DNA from: Turnera subulata
Lineage: Eukaryota; Streptophyta; Magnoliopsida; Malpighiales; Passifloraceae
DNA length: 64,000 nt
Reading direction: 5' to 3'
Assembly: GCA_028386065.3 (NCBI GenBank)
Contig: JAKUCV010003555.1
Span: forward strand, 75,238 to 139,237
Position 1 is the stretch's first letter. Each line of letters opens with the position of its first letter. Below, one piece after another: positions 11,462-21,302 of the stretch. The position numbers and the translations under genes are program-made. The notes beneath the pieces were generated by a model, which did no database searches, was not told the DNA's origin, and saw only the letters and a program-made list of their open reading frames with translations.

Positions 11462-12123
11462 CTAACCATTTGTTGACGCGAATTCATCCTTAGAAACCTG
11501 GACTCCAAGTTTAGCCTCTGAATATGGAGCATGCTCCCCTTCTTTAAGCTCTACAGGGTTGATCATTGGCTTCGCATTGAAAAAGATAGGCAACATAAAG
11601 GTCGTGCTAACCAATGCTTTCTCTAAGAGGGTGCCAAATTGTATTGCTTGCAACATCTCCTCATCATCTTCCTTCATCACAAGAGAGGCATCTCCCTTTA
11701 TGGGCCTACACTTAGGGACCCACACTTTGGTTAGAGGCCTCGCCTGCTGTGACTTGATTTTCTTTCTGACAGGACGTTCGACCTCCAACTGCACCGGCAA
11801 TGAACGCCCTTGGTTCGTTGGTCTCCCAGATCGTCCTGAACCTGGATGACCGTTGAGACTGAGTGCCCAGTTTTTCAACTATCGGTCTTCTAGCAACCGT
11901 AGCTTCACTCTACATTGGCCTAGAATTGGTCGATGGTCCTCCTGGGTGGCTGACACCTAATTCTTGCCTCAAACGCTTCATGCGCCTCTTCTGAGTCCTT
12001 GTAAGTCCCAATCGCTTAAACCGAGCTTCCAAATTCCTCAGGTGTTCATGTGGGGAAGTTGGTGTTCGCCAAGGCTTCTTTCTCAGCTGGTTCACGTGCC
12101 ACCTAAAATCCTTGTGTGCTAAG
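11462..12123 (-). pseudogene. Decayed gag/protease-region code of element C
   Basis: Two open pieces (12123-11910 and 11878-11462) contain RLGLTRTQKRRMKRLRQEL, a basic segment seen between gag and protease in Tat-type gypsy elements, and a Lys/Arg-rich linker before it. There is no credible catalytic domain. The upstream frame start at 12254 lies inside the TRIM-like LTR and is not the native start. Product assignment is by weak resemblance only. Confidence 0.45.
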
Positions 12124-13348
12124 TGTAATGTCCCGGCTTGTCGAATGTCACTACATACCAACACGGGACTTTTCCAACATGCTTTGTCCTCACTCGTATG
12201 TTTCCGGAGAGAACTTTCCAAGAGGTCACCCATTCCAGAATTGCTCCAAGTCAAGCACGTTTAACTTTAGAGTTCTTATGGAATGAGCACAAAAAAGGTA
12301 AAGGCACCTTGTTGATATAGTTAGTACCCATCAAATCGTTTAAGCTATTCTTTATTGTACAATCCCATACCTGTACAACCGCGAAATCACTTCATTTGAA
12401 CTATTCTTAATTATACAGTCGCATACCTGTATAATTACGAAATCGCCCCAACTATGTAGCTCTATCCCTACACAGTCTCAGAATCTCTCCTATTCTAGTG
12501 TGGATTCGGTTCATTTGTGTGCCCCTCTGTATAGAAGCCTGCCAGAAGCCGCTCCTTGTCTATGCTCATCTCGGCATCGGTGTACACTTCCCGCCCTCAT
12601 AGACCCCGAGTATTACACTGAGGGCTTGATCATCCTAGATGAAGGCCTACTATTGATCAATTCAGGCTGTAGATGCACCTTAGGATTGACCCTCCTACCC
12701 GTCCACCAGCTTCCGCTAGGTTCGTCCCCGAACCTTGCACCGTACTAGGGGAGTCCTGGAGCTCCGCTACCAACTGTAATGTCCCGGCTTGTCGACTGTC
12801 ACTACATACCAGCATGGGACCTTTCCAACATGCTTTATCCTCACTCGCATGTTTCCGAGGAAAACTTTCCAGGAGGTCATCCATCCCAGTATTGCTCCAA
12901 GTCAAGCACGTTTAACTTTAGAGTTCTTATGGAATGAGCACCGAAAAGGTAGGTGCACCTTATTGATATAGTTAATACCCATCAAACCGTTTAAGCTATT
13001 CTTGATTGTACAGTCCCATACCTGTATAACCTCGAAATCACTTCATTTGAGCTATTCTTAATTATACAGTCCCATACTCGTATAATTACAAAATCGCCCA
13101 ATTGTGCAGCCCCATCCATACACAGTCTCAGGATCTCTCCTATTCCATGTGGTTTCGGTTCATTCGTGTGCCCCTCCATCTAAAAGCCTGCGAGAAGCCG
13201 CTCCTTGTCCATGCTCATCCCGGCACCGGCGTACACTTTCCGCCCTCATAGACCCCGAGTATTACACTGAGGGCTTGATCATCCTAGATGAAGGCCTACT
13301 ATCGATCAATTCAGGCTGTAGATGCACCTTAGGATTGACCCTCCTGCA
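12124..13348 (-). mobile_element. TRIM-like miniature LTR retrotransposon
   Basis: Two direct repeats of about 575 bp (12124-12698 and 12775-13348) both begin TGTAATGTCCCGG on the plus strand and flank an interior of only about 76 bp. On the minus strand the interior opens with TTGGTAGCGGAGC (plus 12761-12773), a primer-binding site of the initiator-Met type, 2 bp after the LTR end CATTACA, and closes with a purine-rich GGTGGACGGGTAGGAGGG. Flanks CTAAG (left) and CTCAG (right) are a 4-of-5 match for a 5-bp duplication. The LTRs are longer than in classic TRIMs. Open frames inside (around 12500-12750, 12650-12905, 13100-13370) are repeats of each other and have no recognised product. Confidence 0.75.
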
Positions 13349-14260
13349 CTCAGAACACCTTATTACCTAGTAATTGATCTCTACTACCCTTGCCTTGATC
13401 TTTGCACTAGAGTCTGCAACCTTAATCTGGTGGCGTTTTCTGCATATAACGAGAACAAAAAATCTACTGATTGTGACCATGGGTGGCCTTACGGTTCTGG
13501 TCTCTAGGAATAGTCTGACGGTTCTGGCATTTGGGAACGGAATGACAGTCCCAGCCTTTGGCCGTGGCTTGATGACCACTGGTGGTGGCTTTCCGGTCCT
13601 GGCCACCAAGCATTGTATGTTGGTTCTTCTTACTGGGAATAACCTGATGGCTTCGGCAATCAGCAATGCTCTGTGGATCATGGCCTTCACCTTGCAAAGT
13701 TGATGAAGAATCTTTATGAGGAGTTGGATCTGTGTTGCCCCCTGGTGGGCTGGCCTCTCCAGATCGACCAATGATTGATTACTTTCTGATTCCTCACCAA
13801 CGTACTCATCATAACATGGACCTTCCTCTTCAACAAGGGACTTTTCTTCTTTCGAGCCCTGTACGTCAATCTCTGATGGAGTTTTATGACTTTCCTGTAT
13901 TAAAATCTGGCCATTAGCATATACTTGCTCAAAAACTTCATTGGCCCCAAAGATATCTAATATGTTTGGCCGAAGACCCGACCTCGTACTATCAGTATGC
14001 AACTTGTTGATAAAGGAGTTTTTTTTTTCTGCTTTAATCTTTGTGACGTTGTCCTCATCCTAGTAGCCCTGATTGACCTGTACATCTTCATCACTTTCAA
14101 TGACTGATGAGTATACTTTGTTCACGATATACTCCATCGGTCGTGCACCAAAAAACTTTTCAGCTTGAACGTCCTTTATTAGAACATTCATCCCCCTTTC
14201 ACCAAGCTCATCGTATAAGTATTTCTCCACTTTACAAACTCGATTATATTGAGAAGACAA
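13349..14260 (-). pseudogene. Decayed 5' coding region of element C
   Basis: Open pieces at 14260-14060 and 14002-13367 lie between the primer-binding site and the TRIM-like insert, where gag would be expected. The proteins are acidic in the first half and Arg/Pro-rich in the second, and no domain is recognised. A poly-T run near 14021 separates the two. They may be remnants of gag or of a captured sequence. Confidence 0.35.
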
Positions 14261-14400
14261 CGATTATGCTTGTTGGGAATTACCGCTAATCTGTAGATCC
14301 TTGCAAGGCGCCTCCTTTTCCTTCAAAAGCTGTGAAAAAATGGCCACGGATGACGGCCACAGACTCCATCAAGAACTAGATTGTTAGTGAGAACATGATG

Positions 14401-14419
14401 TGTCCTACTGAGCGTGCCA
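14401..14419 (-). other. Putative primer-binding site of element C
   Basis: The minus strand reads TGGCACGCTCAGTAGGACA directly after the LTR end. It has the expected TGG start, but I could not assign the tRNA. Confidence 0.55.
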
Positions 14420-14424
14420 AAAAC

Positions 14425-15435
14425 TACAATTATTCTCTAAATTGAACAGCCTCGAACCCTACAAAAACTATTCGCGGGCTACCGAATTCGACTGCTGAAG
14501 GGCCGAATGGACGGTGTCGCACGTCCTTAGACCGAGTTTTGATATTTCTAAAAAACGTTAACTAGGAAGACATGATAAACTCTACGCTATTATGCAGTAA
14601 AGTAAAGGTAAATTGATAAAAAGATTATTTTTTGATTGATCATTGGATCTCTTACCAGAATAATCAATAGCCTTATATAGGCATTTAAAATCAACAAATA
14701 ACCAAGACCCGTTACAAATTCTCCAAGATAATCCCCTTTAAAATTCAATCCAGCAACCTCTTCCCCGAATCTCGAATTGGTTTTCAAACATATATCTGCT
14801 CCGATCTTGAATTTCAAATGTCGAATCCTTATCCAGATCGATTTCAAGATAAAATTACTTTAACACGGTTATCGAAAATACTCCAAGGACCTGTGACACC
14901 TGGACCACAATCCATCTATCGTCGGGCAAGAGTGACCCAAAGTCAACTCATAGGTCATGAGGTGAGCATAAGTCAATTCACAGTCATGGGAACCTAAAGT
15001 CAACCCGCAAGTCATGTGGAGACCGTAAGTCAACCCGCAGGTCATGGGGTGAGCAAAAGTCAACTCACAGGTCATGAGAACCTAAAGTCAACTCGCAGAT
15101 CATAGGGTGACCATAAGTCAACCCGCATGTCATGGGGTGAGCAAAAGTCAACTCACAGGTCATGGGAACTCAAAGTCAACTTGCAGGTCACAGGGTGAGC
15201 AAAAGTCAACGCGTAGGTCAAGATGTGACAAAAAGTCAACTCATTGGTTAAGGGAACGACCTTCAACATCAACCACCCATCGACCGATATCAAACAAGAT
15301 ACCCAAGAACGACCTACGATATTATCCCGCGAATAGTCCACGATCGATACCAGCCCAAGGAACCCATGAACGACCTACGAAATTAAACCAGCAATCGACC
15401 ACTCCAAGTGCACGATTTTGAATTTGGTACAAACA
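14425..15435 (-). repeat. 5' LTR of element C
   Basis: On the minus strand it begins TGTTTGTACC at 15435 and runs to about 14425, ending in TTGTA rather than CA. A TATA box (TATATAA, minus strand) lies at 14673-14679. Eleven W-box motifs lie upstream of it at 14942-15239. Confidence 0.75.
14942..15239 (-). promoter_or_regulatory. Array of eleven W-box motifs in the 5' LTR of element C
   Basis: AAGTCAA (TTGACT on the minus strand) occurs with its G at 14942, 14972, 14999, 15029, 15059, 15087, 15117, 15147, 15175, 15205 and 15235, spaced 27-30 bp. It ends about 260 bp upstream of the minus-strand TATA box, so it sits in the U3 enhancer position of the LTR. WRKY factors bind TTGACY. Whether they act here is inference. 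Confidence 0.75.
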
Positions 15436-15566
15436 AATATATTAGATTCTTACAAATATCAATTATTATTTAGATATATCAAATTTATTGTACAGCATAG
15501 CTAATAATTTTTTAACAAATTAGTAAGAAAATTTTCATTTCTGAGTTCTTTTGCTACATAAGTTAA

Positions 15567-15764
15567 TGTTGACATGATTGACAAAATCAAGCATAATTTA
15601 CGACTTGATTTACGTAATAAGTGTTAATTGTGAAAATCCCTATAATTATTATGTTGTAATTACTTTTCCTTTGTTATACCATGTAAACTTGTATATATAG
15701 GGATGCCTAATGTCAAGGAAAAATATCAGAAACTTCTCTCAAATCATTGTTTATTGATTCAACA
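15567..15764 (+). repeat. 5' LTR of element D
   Basis: It starts TGTTGACATGATTGAC and ends GATTCAACA. TATATATA lies at 15692-15699. It aligns along its length with 36142-36316 (shared blocks GTAATTACTTTTCCTTTGT and TATATATAGGGATG). Length is 198 bp, short for copia but within the known range. Confidence 0.85.
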
Positions 15765-15779
15765 TGGTAGCGGAGCAGG
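15765..15779 (+). other. Primer-binding site of element D
   Basis: TGGTAGCGGAGCAGG directly follows the LTR. It is a variant of the initiator-Met site TGGTATCAGAGC common in plant copia elements. The same sequence recurs in elements J and K. Confidence 0.8.
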
Positions 15780-15823
15780 TTTAGTCACCTATTTTTTCTT
15801 TTTCTTTCTTTTTTTTTTTAGAT

Positions 15824-17100
15824 ATGGTTTTAGCACCAAATATACCTGATCTCCGAATCTCAAACACTATGGTTGTCTCAAACACAAACACAAACACCCA
15901 AACACAACCAATAGTTGTCAATCATGATAACTCGAATTTTCTCATTATTGTCATACTTGATGAAACAAACGACTCTTTATGGTCTCAACTCATGGAGATG
16001 CGTGTTGGTGCATGAAACAAAGCTGGTTATCTCACAGGCACAGAGAAAAAACCAGCCCCTGAAGACCCAAAATATGGGATATGGATCACTGAGAATAGTC
16101 GAGTGAAGAGTTGGCTAGTAGAATCTATGAGCCCTTCACTAATGCAACGATTTATACGTCTTCCCACAGCCAGAGAAATTTGAGAGGCTGTATGAAGTAG
16201 AAGAAACCTGTATCTTTGAATTAAATCAAAGATCCTTCACCACCAAACAAAATGGTAGATCATTATTTGTGTATCACAATAAGCTTGTTTCAATTTTTCA
16301 GGAAATTGATCATAGATCCACTTCTCAAGAAGAAACAGTGGAAGGTGTGATCCAGATGAATTCGGCTATGGCTCGTTTATGAGTTCATATTTTTTGAGTG
16401 GGTTAGATCCAGAGTTTGATCAAGTACGTGGAGAGATCTTACAAAAATACCCAAAGTTTGACCTTGAAAGCACCTATGCCTATGTTCGTCGAGAGTACCA
16501 ACAGCCAAAGACGATGGGAGGCTCGAGTTCTAGCACTGAAAAATACTGCTCTGGTATCTCGCGGTGGTCGGCCATCACATGGCCCGACAACCCAAGATTA
16601 TCCAAAACTCGGTCTACTGAAAAGCTGATATGTACTCATTGTGGCGTTTCTAAGAACACTAAACAATGGTGTTATGAACTTGTTGGTTATCCTGAATGGT
16701 GGGATTTTTCGAAGGCTCCCCAAAAGAAGGTAGCAGGAAAGGTGATGGTGTCTGTCCAAGATTCTGTAGCCACTGACGAATCACCATGCACTGCCCATGT
16801 TGTTCAAATCGGTAATATACAGGTTTCTGTTTTTTCTGCTACTTCTATGAATAATACATGGATAATTGGTACGGGTGCTATAGATCACATGACTAGGAAT
16901 CTAGGTCAGTTATAAACCATATTTCCTTCATCCCATTCTATCATCTCTACAGCCAATGGGGGTGCTTCCCCAGTAGTTGGTGAAGGCACTATCATTTTAT
17001 ACGATAACCTTATACTGGAAAAAGTGTTCGTTGTTCCTTTCCTTGAATATAATCTCTTGTCTGTCAGTCAACTTACCTCCACCTTATCGTGTACTGTAAC
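15824..17100 (+). pseudogene. Copia gag and protease (element D), frame-broken
   Basis: The gag start is MVLAPNIPDL at 15824. Later pieces carry FLSGLDPEFDQVRGEIL (16379 onward) and a zinc-knuckle-like segment CTHCGVSKNTKQWCYELVGYP. The protease follows with WIIGTGAIDHMT near 16860, where a DSGA-type catalytic triad is expected. Here the Asp is Gly and the Ser is Thr, so it cannot be active. Frames are interrupted at about 16013, 16105, 16378 and 16915. Confidence 0.8.
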
Positions 17101-17117
17101 TTTTCAGCCCACATATT

Positions 17118-18457
17118 TTGTTTTTCAGGATATTCGGACGAAGAAAAATTCTTGGTTATGGTGTTAGGCAAGGAAAATTGTACTACCTGGATCTTACTTA
17201 CACCGATAAGAAAAATGTTAGTCAGGTATACATTACTCGGAGTAAGGAGGAGGCAAAAGATCTAATTTGGTTGTGGCATCGTAGATTGGGACATCTTTCT
17301 TTTGGTTACCTTAGAAGGTTACAACCCCATTTATTTTCTAATTTCAGCAAGTCTGATTTCCATTATGGTATTTGAGAGTTAGCCAAGAGTCATCGAGTGT
17401 CTTATTTACGTAATTTCAATAAAAGTACTGAACCTTTTTCTGTTATCCATACTGATATTTGGGGTACTGCAAAAATTCCTACAATCTCAAAAGCTCGATA
17501 CTTCGTCACTTTTATTGATGAATGCACTCGTATGACTTGGGTTTCCCTTCTTCATAAGAAAAATAATGTTTTTCCTGTTTTTCAAGAATTTTATAAGATG
17601 GTAGGTACACAATATCAAAAACAAATACGTATTTTGCAATCTGACAATGGCACTGAATTTGTAGACACTGTCTTAGAAAATTTCTTGAAACAACATGGGA
17701 CACGTCATCAAACCTATTGCACCTTTACCCCACAACAAAATGGCCTAGCTGAACGAAAAAAATAGACAGTTAATGGAAGTTGTCCGGGCATCACTTTTTG
17801 GGATGAATATGCCACGCCACTATTAGGGAGAAGCTCTTAAATCCGCTACGTATATCATCAATCGTACACCTTCCCGAATCTTAAACTTCCAAACCCCATT
17901 ACAAAACTTGTGCACTTTCCTTTCCATTCCCCATTTCCCAAGCCTTGAACCACGTATCTTTGGGTGTATAGCTTATGTTCACATTGCCAAACCACTGCGC
18001 ACAAAACTTGATCCTTGTGCAAAAAGATGTGTCTTCGTTGGATATTCTGATACCCAGAAGGGTTATCATTGTTATGATCCCTACACCCGAAAAATTCTTC
18101 TAACCTTAGATGTCACTTTCATTGAGTCTACACCATTTTGTTCTCCTAGAGTTCAGGAGCATTCTCTTTAGGGGGAGAGTACTGTTAAAGAGAATAGAAT
18201 GCCACACAGTGGAGTAGCACCAATCATGCTAGATGACGAGCAAATAGCACAAGTAGTGCCAGATGTTTCCGAAGATGGAGAGGTAGCACCATCTTTGCAA
18301 GATGGATCACCAGAGCCAGTTTCAGGAGGAGAAGATCTAGTTCCCACAACAGTACAATTGCCTCTGCCTATACCACCAACCAATGAGTCTTCTCAAGACA
18401 TGTCACTAGAGGTAACATCTAATCCCTCACCTTATGAACTCGAATCAAGATATCTAA
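17118..18457 (+). pseudogene. Copia integrase and start of the pre-RT linker (element D)
   Basis: The zinc-binding part is represented by LWHRRLGHLSFGYL. The catalytic core follows with HTDIWG, ILQSDNGTEF and QQNGLAERK, which hold the D, D and E residues. Then come FGCIAYVHIAKP and CVFVGYSDTQKGYHCYDP. An acidic/Pro-rich linker (18199-18450) is cut at about 18457 by element E. Stops occur at 17373, 17763 and about 18169, and the segment between 17764 and 17907 is frameshifted. Confidence 0.85.
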
Positions 18458-19779
18458 TGTGCATGAAATTACACATATTTTACAGCGCACACTGTTGACT
18501 TTTGGCCTTGCATTCATTCATTATTCATGCATTTAGGTATCAAATCACCTCTTTTCAGTCAAAACTATCTTTCCTCATCCTTGGTTGCTTTCAGGTGCAA
18601 TTTGGCGTGATTTGGAGCTTATTTGGCAATTTTTGGTTCAGCAGCGTCGCTGCCTGTAGAAACTGTCCAGACAGTAAGTAGCGCCGCTGTCGACAAGAAA
18701 ATTTCGGCTCAGCCTATTATTTTGGATGATTTACACCTACAATCTAGGAGAATCAGGAGGATGCACTTGGACACTCCTTCCTTGAAAAGAAGTTTATTTT
18801 TGCCACTTTTATGAAGATTACTTATTCTCCAAGACTTAGGGTTTTAATTGAAGACTTGAGCATATAAATAGTGAAGAGACAAAACCCTAAGGAGAGGTTG
18901 GCTACAACTTTGAAGTCGGCAGAAGAATTCTGAAGGCTAGAAGAAAAGTGATTTGTTTTAGGTTTTTACAATTGTAATGTCGACAACACTTTTTACTATG
19001 TTTTTATCTTTCTCCATGAACTAATTCTTCTATCTAGGTTCAAGGGATGTAGCTACAGATTTGATGTTTAATTTATGACTCAGTTTTTTGTTCCTTTTAA
19101 TTTGTTCTTTCCTTGATTTGATATAGAGAGCTTAATAGTGTCTGCGGCCTGATCACCCTCATACACTTCTTAGACGCCTTAGTGACGCACCTAACGGAGA
19201 AACTAAGAACTCAGACCATTTTATATCAGACCTCTACCCCTACTGGTCGTTGAAAGAGACTTTAGGGTTAGCTGAGGATAACAGTGCCTGGCACAGTGGC
19301 ACTGCACCCTAGGGAAGAGCTTCACTGACGAAAGCAGGTTGTTCCAGAACTAGGGTAGGTTTGTATCTACACGTGACAGTAGTTACAAACACTTTAGGTC
19401 AGGTAGCCCTTCAAGGTAGGCGAATTAGAGCACTAGAATACAGAATTATAGTTAGACAGCGGCGCTGTAGTGAACCCCGGACAACCTAGGTTTCCATCCA
19501 CTGAGTTTCCTACCTGATCGACATCCTCTCTTCTTTCCTTTGAACTGTTTGCGTGATCTATTCTATTTATTATTTCATTCGCTTTTATTTCTTGCTATTT
19601 ACTTTATTTGTCTTTTATATTTTAAATAGTTAATCTCAAATCACTATTGGTTATTTATTTTTATTGTTATTAGTCTAATTAATCGAGAGCCTGAGGTCAG
19701 TGTTATTTACCAGTCCCTGTGATTTGACCTTGTTTACTACAGCAACGCTGTATGCTTGCAGCACGTTTTGCAGCGAACA
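18458..19779 (+). repeat. 5' LTR of element E
   Basis: It starts TGTGCATGAAATTACACAT and ends GCGAACA, 1322 bp. A TATA box TATAAATA lies at 18863-18870. It contains scattered copies of an inverted-repeat word of the type GCAGCG-CGCTGC (near 18640, 18680 and 19460). Confidence 0.75.
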
Positions 19780-19785
19780 AGTTTT

Positions 19786-19804
19786 TGGCGCTGTTGTCGG
19801 GGAC
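19786..19804 (+). other. Primer-binding site of element E (tRNA-Asp type)
   Basis: TGGCGCTGTTGTCGGGGAC differs by two transitions from the tRNA-Asp complement seen in element A. It lies 6 bp after the LTR. Confidence 0.8.
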
Positions 19805-19921
19805 TGCGCTAAATAATACTACTTAGTGTTTTTGATTGATTAGGCTTTCTTTGTTTTCTGATCACCTTTGCTTTCTTGTGGCAGGATATTGACAGCACCA
19901 CTGTTGATTCTCTAGCAGTGT

Positions 19922-21290
19922 ATGCAAACTAGGAGCCGGCATCCTGAGCTAATCCTTATACCTGATATTGAACGCACTACTAGGGCAAATCGTAGGAAAG
20001 TAAGGCAACAGAAAGCAGCTGAAACCGTTGAGACATCAATAATGGTCGGTATTAATCCTCCACACAATGGCCGGGATGCTGATGGTAACATCATCAACCC
20101 CTCACGCGGCCAGGATGACCTACCAAGGAATAATGAGGGCAATGTCATCAATCCTGTAGGCCCGGGGAACCAACAGCGCCAGAATCAGAACGCTGCTGGT
20201 AATGACATTGTCGATCCTTTCGGCAATATTCCAGATCTGCCTATGAATCAGCTCATGCGGCCCCGACATATAGTACCTCATGGAGCCATCACATTACTCG
20301 GGAATGACAATCCTTATGAGCTCCGAACCAATTTGGTTCAGATGGTACAAAACAAGCAGTTTGGCGGTTCGACGCTGGAGGATCCCAACCAGCACCTAGA
20401 GGATTTTCTGGATATCTGTGCCATGACGAGGGTTCAGGGCTGCTCTGAGGATGCTAAGAAGCTCCACTTGTTAAAATTTTCACTTAGAGATGGAGCAAAA
20501 AGATGGCTGAAGACTCTACCAGCAGGTAGCATCACCACCTAGGCTCAAATGGAGGAGGCATTCCTGAAGAAATATTTTCCTGACACCAAGATGGATGAAT
20601 TTCGAGGTAATCTGCAGTTTCAAGCAGAAATATGACGAAACCTAGGTGGAAGCATGAAAACGATTTTAGGATTTGGTCCAGCGCTGCCCTACTCATATGG
20701 TGTACCCACTAGCACTGTTGGGAATTTTCTACCAAGCTATGTCACTAGAGGACAGACGCACCCTTAACGCTGCTGCAGGAGGAAAGTTCAAAGAAGCAAC
20801 GTATGAGGAAGCGAAGAGGATTATGCTGAACTTAGAGGATGAAGATGAGCTGCGCCGGAACACCAGGGGCGTACATCATATTGACAAGAATACTAACCTA
20901 GAGGCCCAAATTACAGCCCTCACTAAGCATTTGATGCTACAGCCCGTGGCTCATGTACAACCCGTTATTCCTAACAGTGTTTGTGAAATATGTAGTGGTC
21001 CTCACTCCTTTCTTGAGTGTCCGGAGAACAATTCTGAGGAAGCAAATTTCATTGACCGTCGCCCCAATTCGCCCTATAATAACTATAATCAGGGGTATAA
21101 CCAGGGATGGCGCTTAAATGCGAATCCAAATTACCAGCAGCAGCGGTAGCAGTAGTCACGGCAGGGTGGACCACATGAGGAATCTTCTGAAATGATGGGA
21201 ATGATGAAGCAGCTGATGGAAAGTGTGAGCAAGATTGACAAGGAAGTGACCATGCTGAAGGCTTACAATAAGAAGATTGAGAATTAGGTT
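19922..21290 (+). pseudogene. Gag of element E
   Basis: It starts MQTRSRHPELILIPD. The capsid domain has NLVQMVQNKQFGGSTLEDPNQHLEDFL, with a TAG at 20540 inside it, and resumes through a second open piece (20673-21149). A CCHC zinc knuckle is present as CEICSGPHSFLEC. Gln- and Asn-rich sequence follows. At least two frame changes occur between 20542 and 20673. Confidence 0.8.
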
Positions 21291-21302
21291 GCACAGTATG
21301 CC

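Larger units (their letters stand above)
10326..15435 (-). mobile_element. Element C: degenerate Ty3/gypsy-type element, left LTR truncated by element B
   Basis: Two related LTR copies (10326-10892 and 14425-15435) share start TGTTTGTACC on the minus strand. A polypurine tract (10893-10910) and a primer-binding site (14401-14419) fix the minus orientation. The interior has only decayed coding pieces and no recognisable RT or integrase, and it is interrupted by a TRIM-like element. The left LTR stops at about 10326 where element B begins, so B probably inserted into this LTR and the remainder should be found left of base 1. Confidence 0.75.

Noticed and set aside
12500..12750. Small open frames repeated at 13104-13370
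   Set aside because: Both are the same TRIM-like LTR sequence, with no recognised product.
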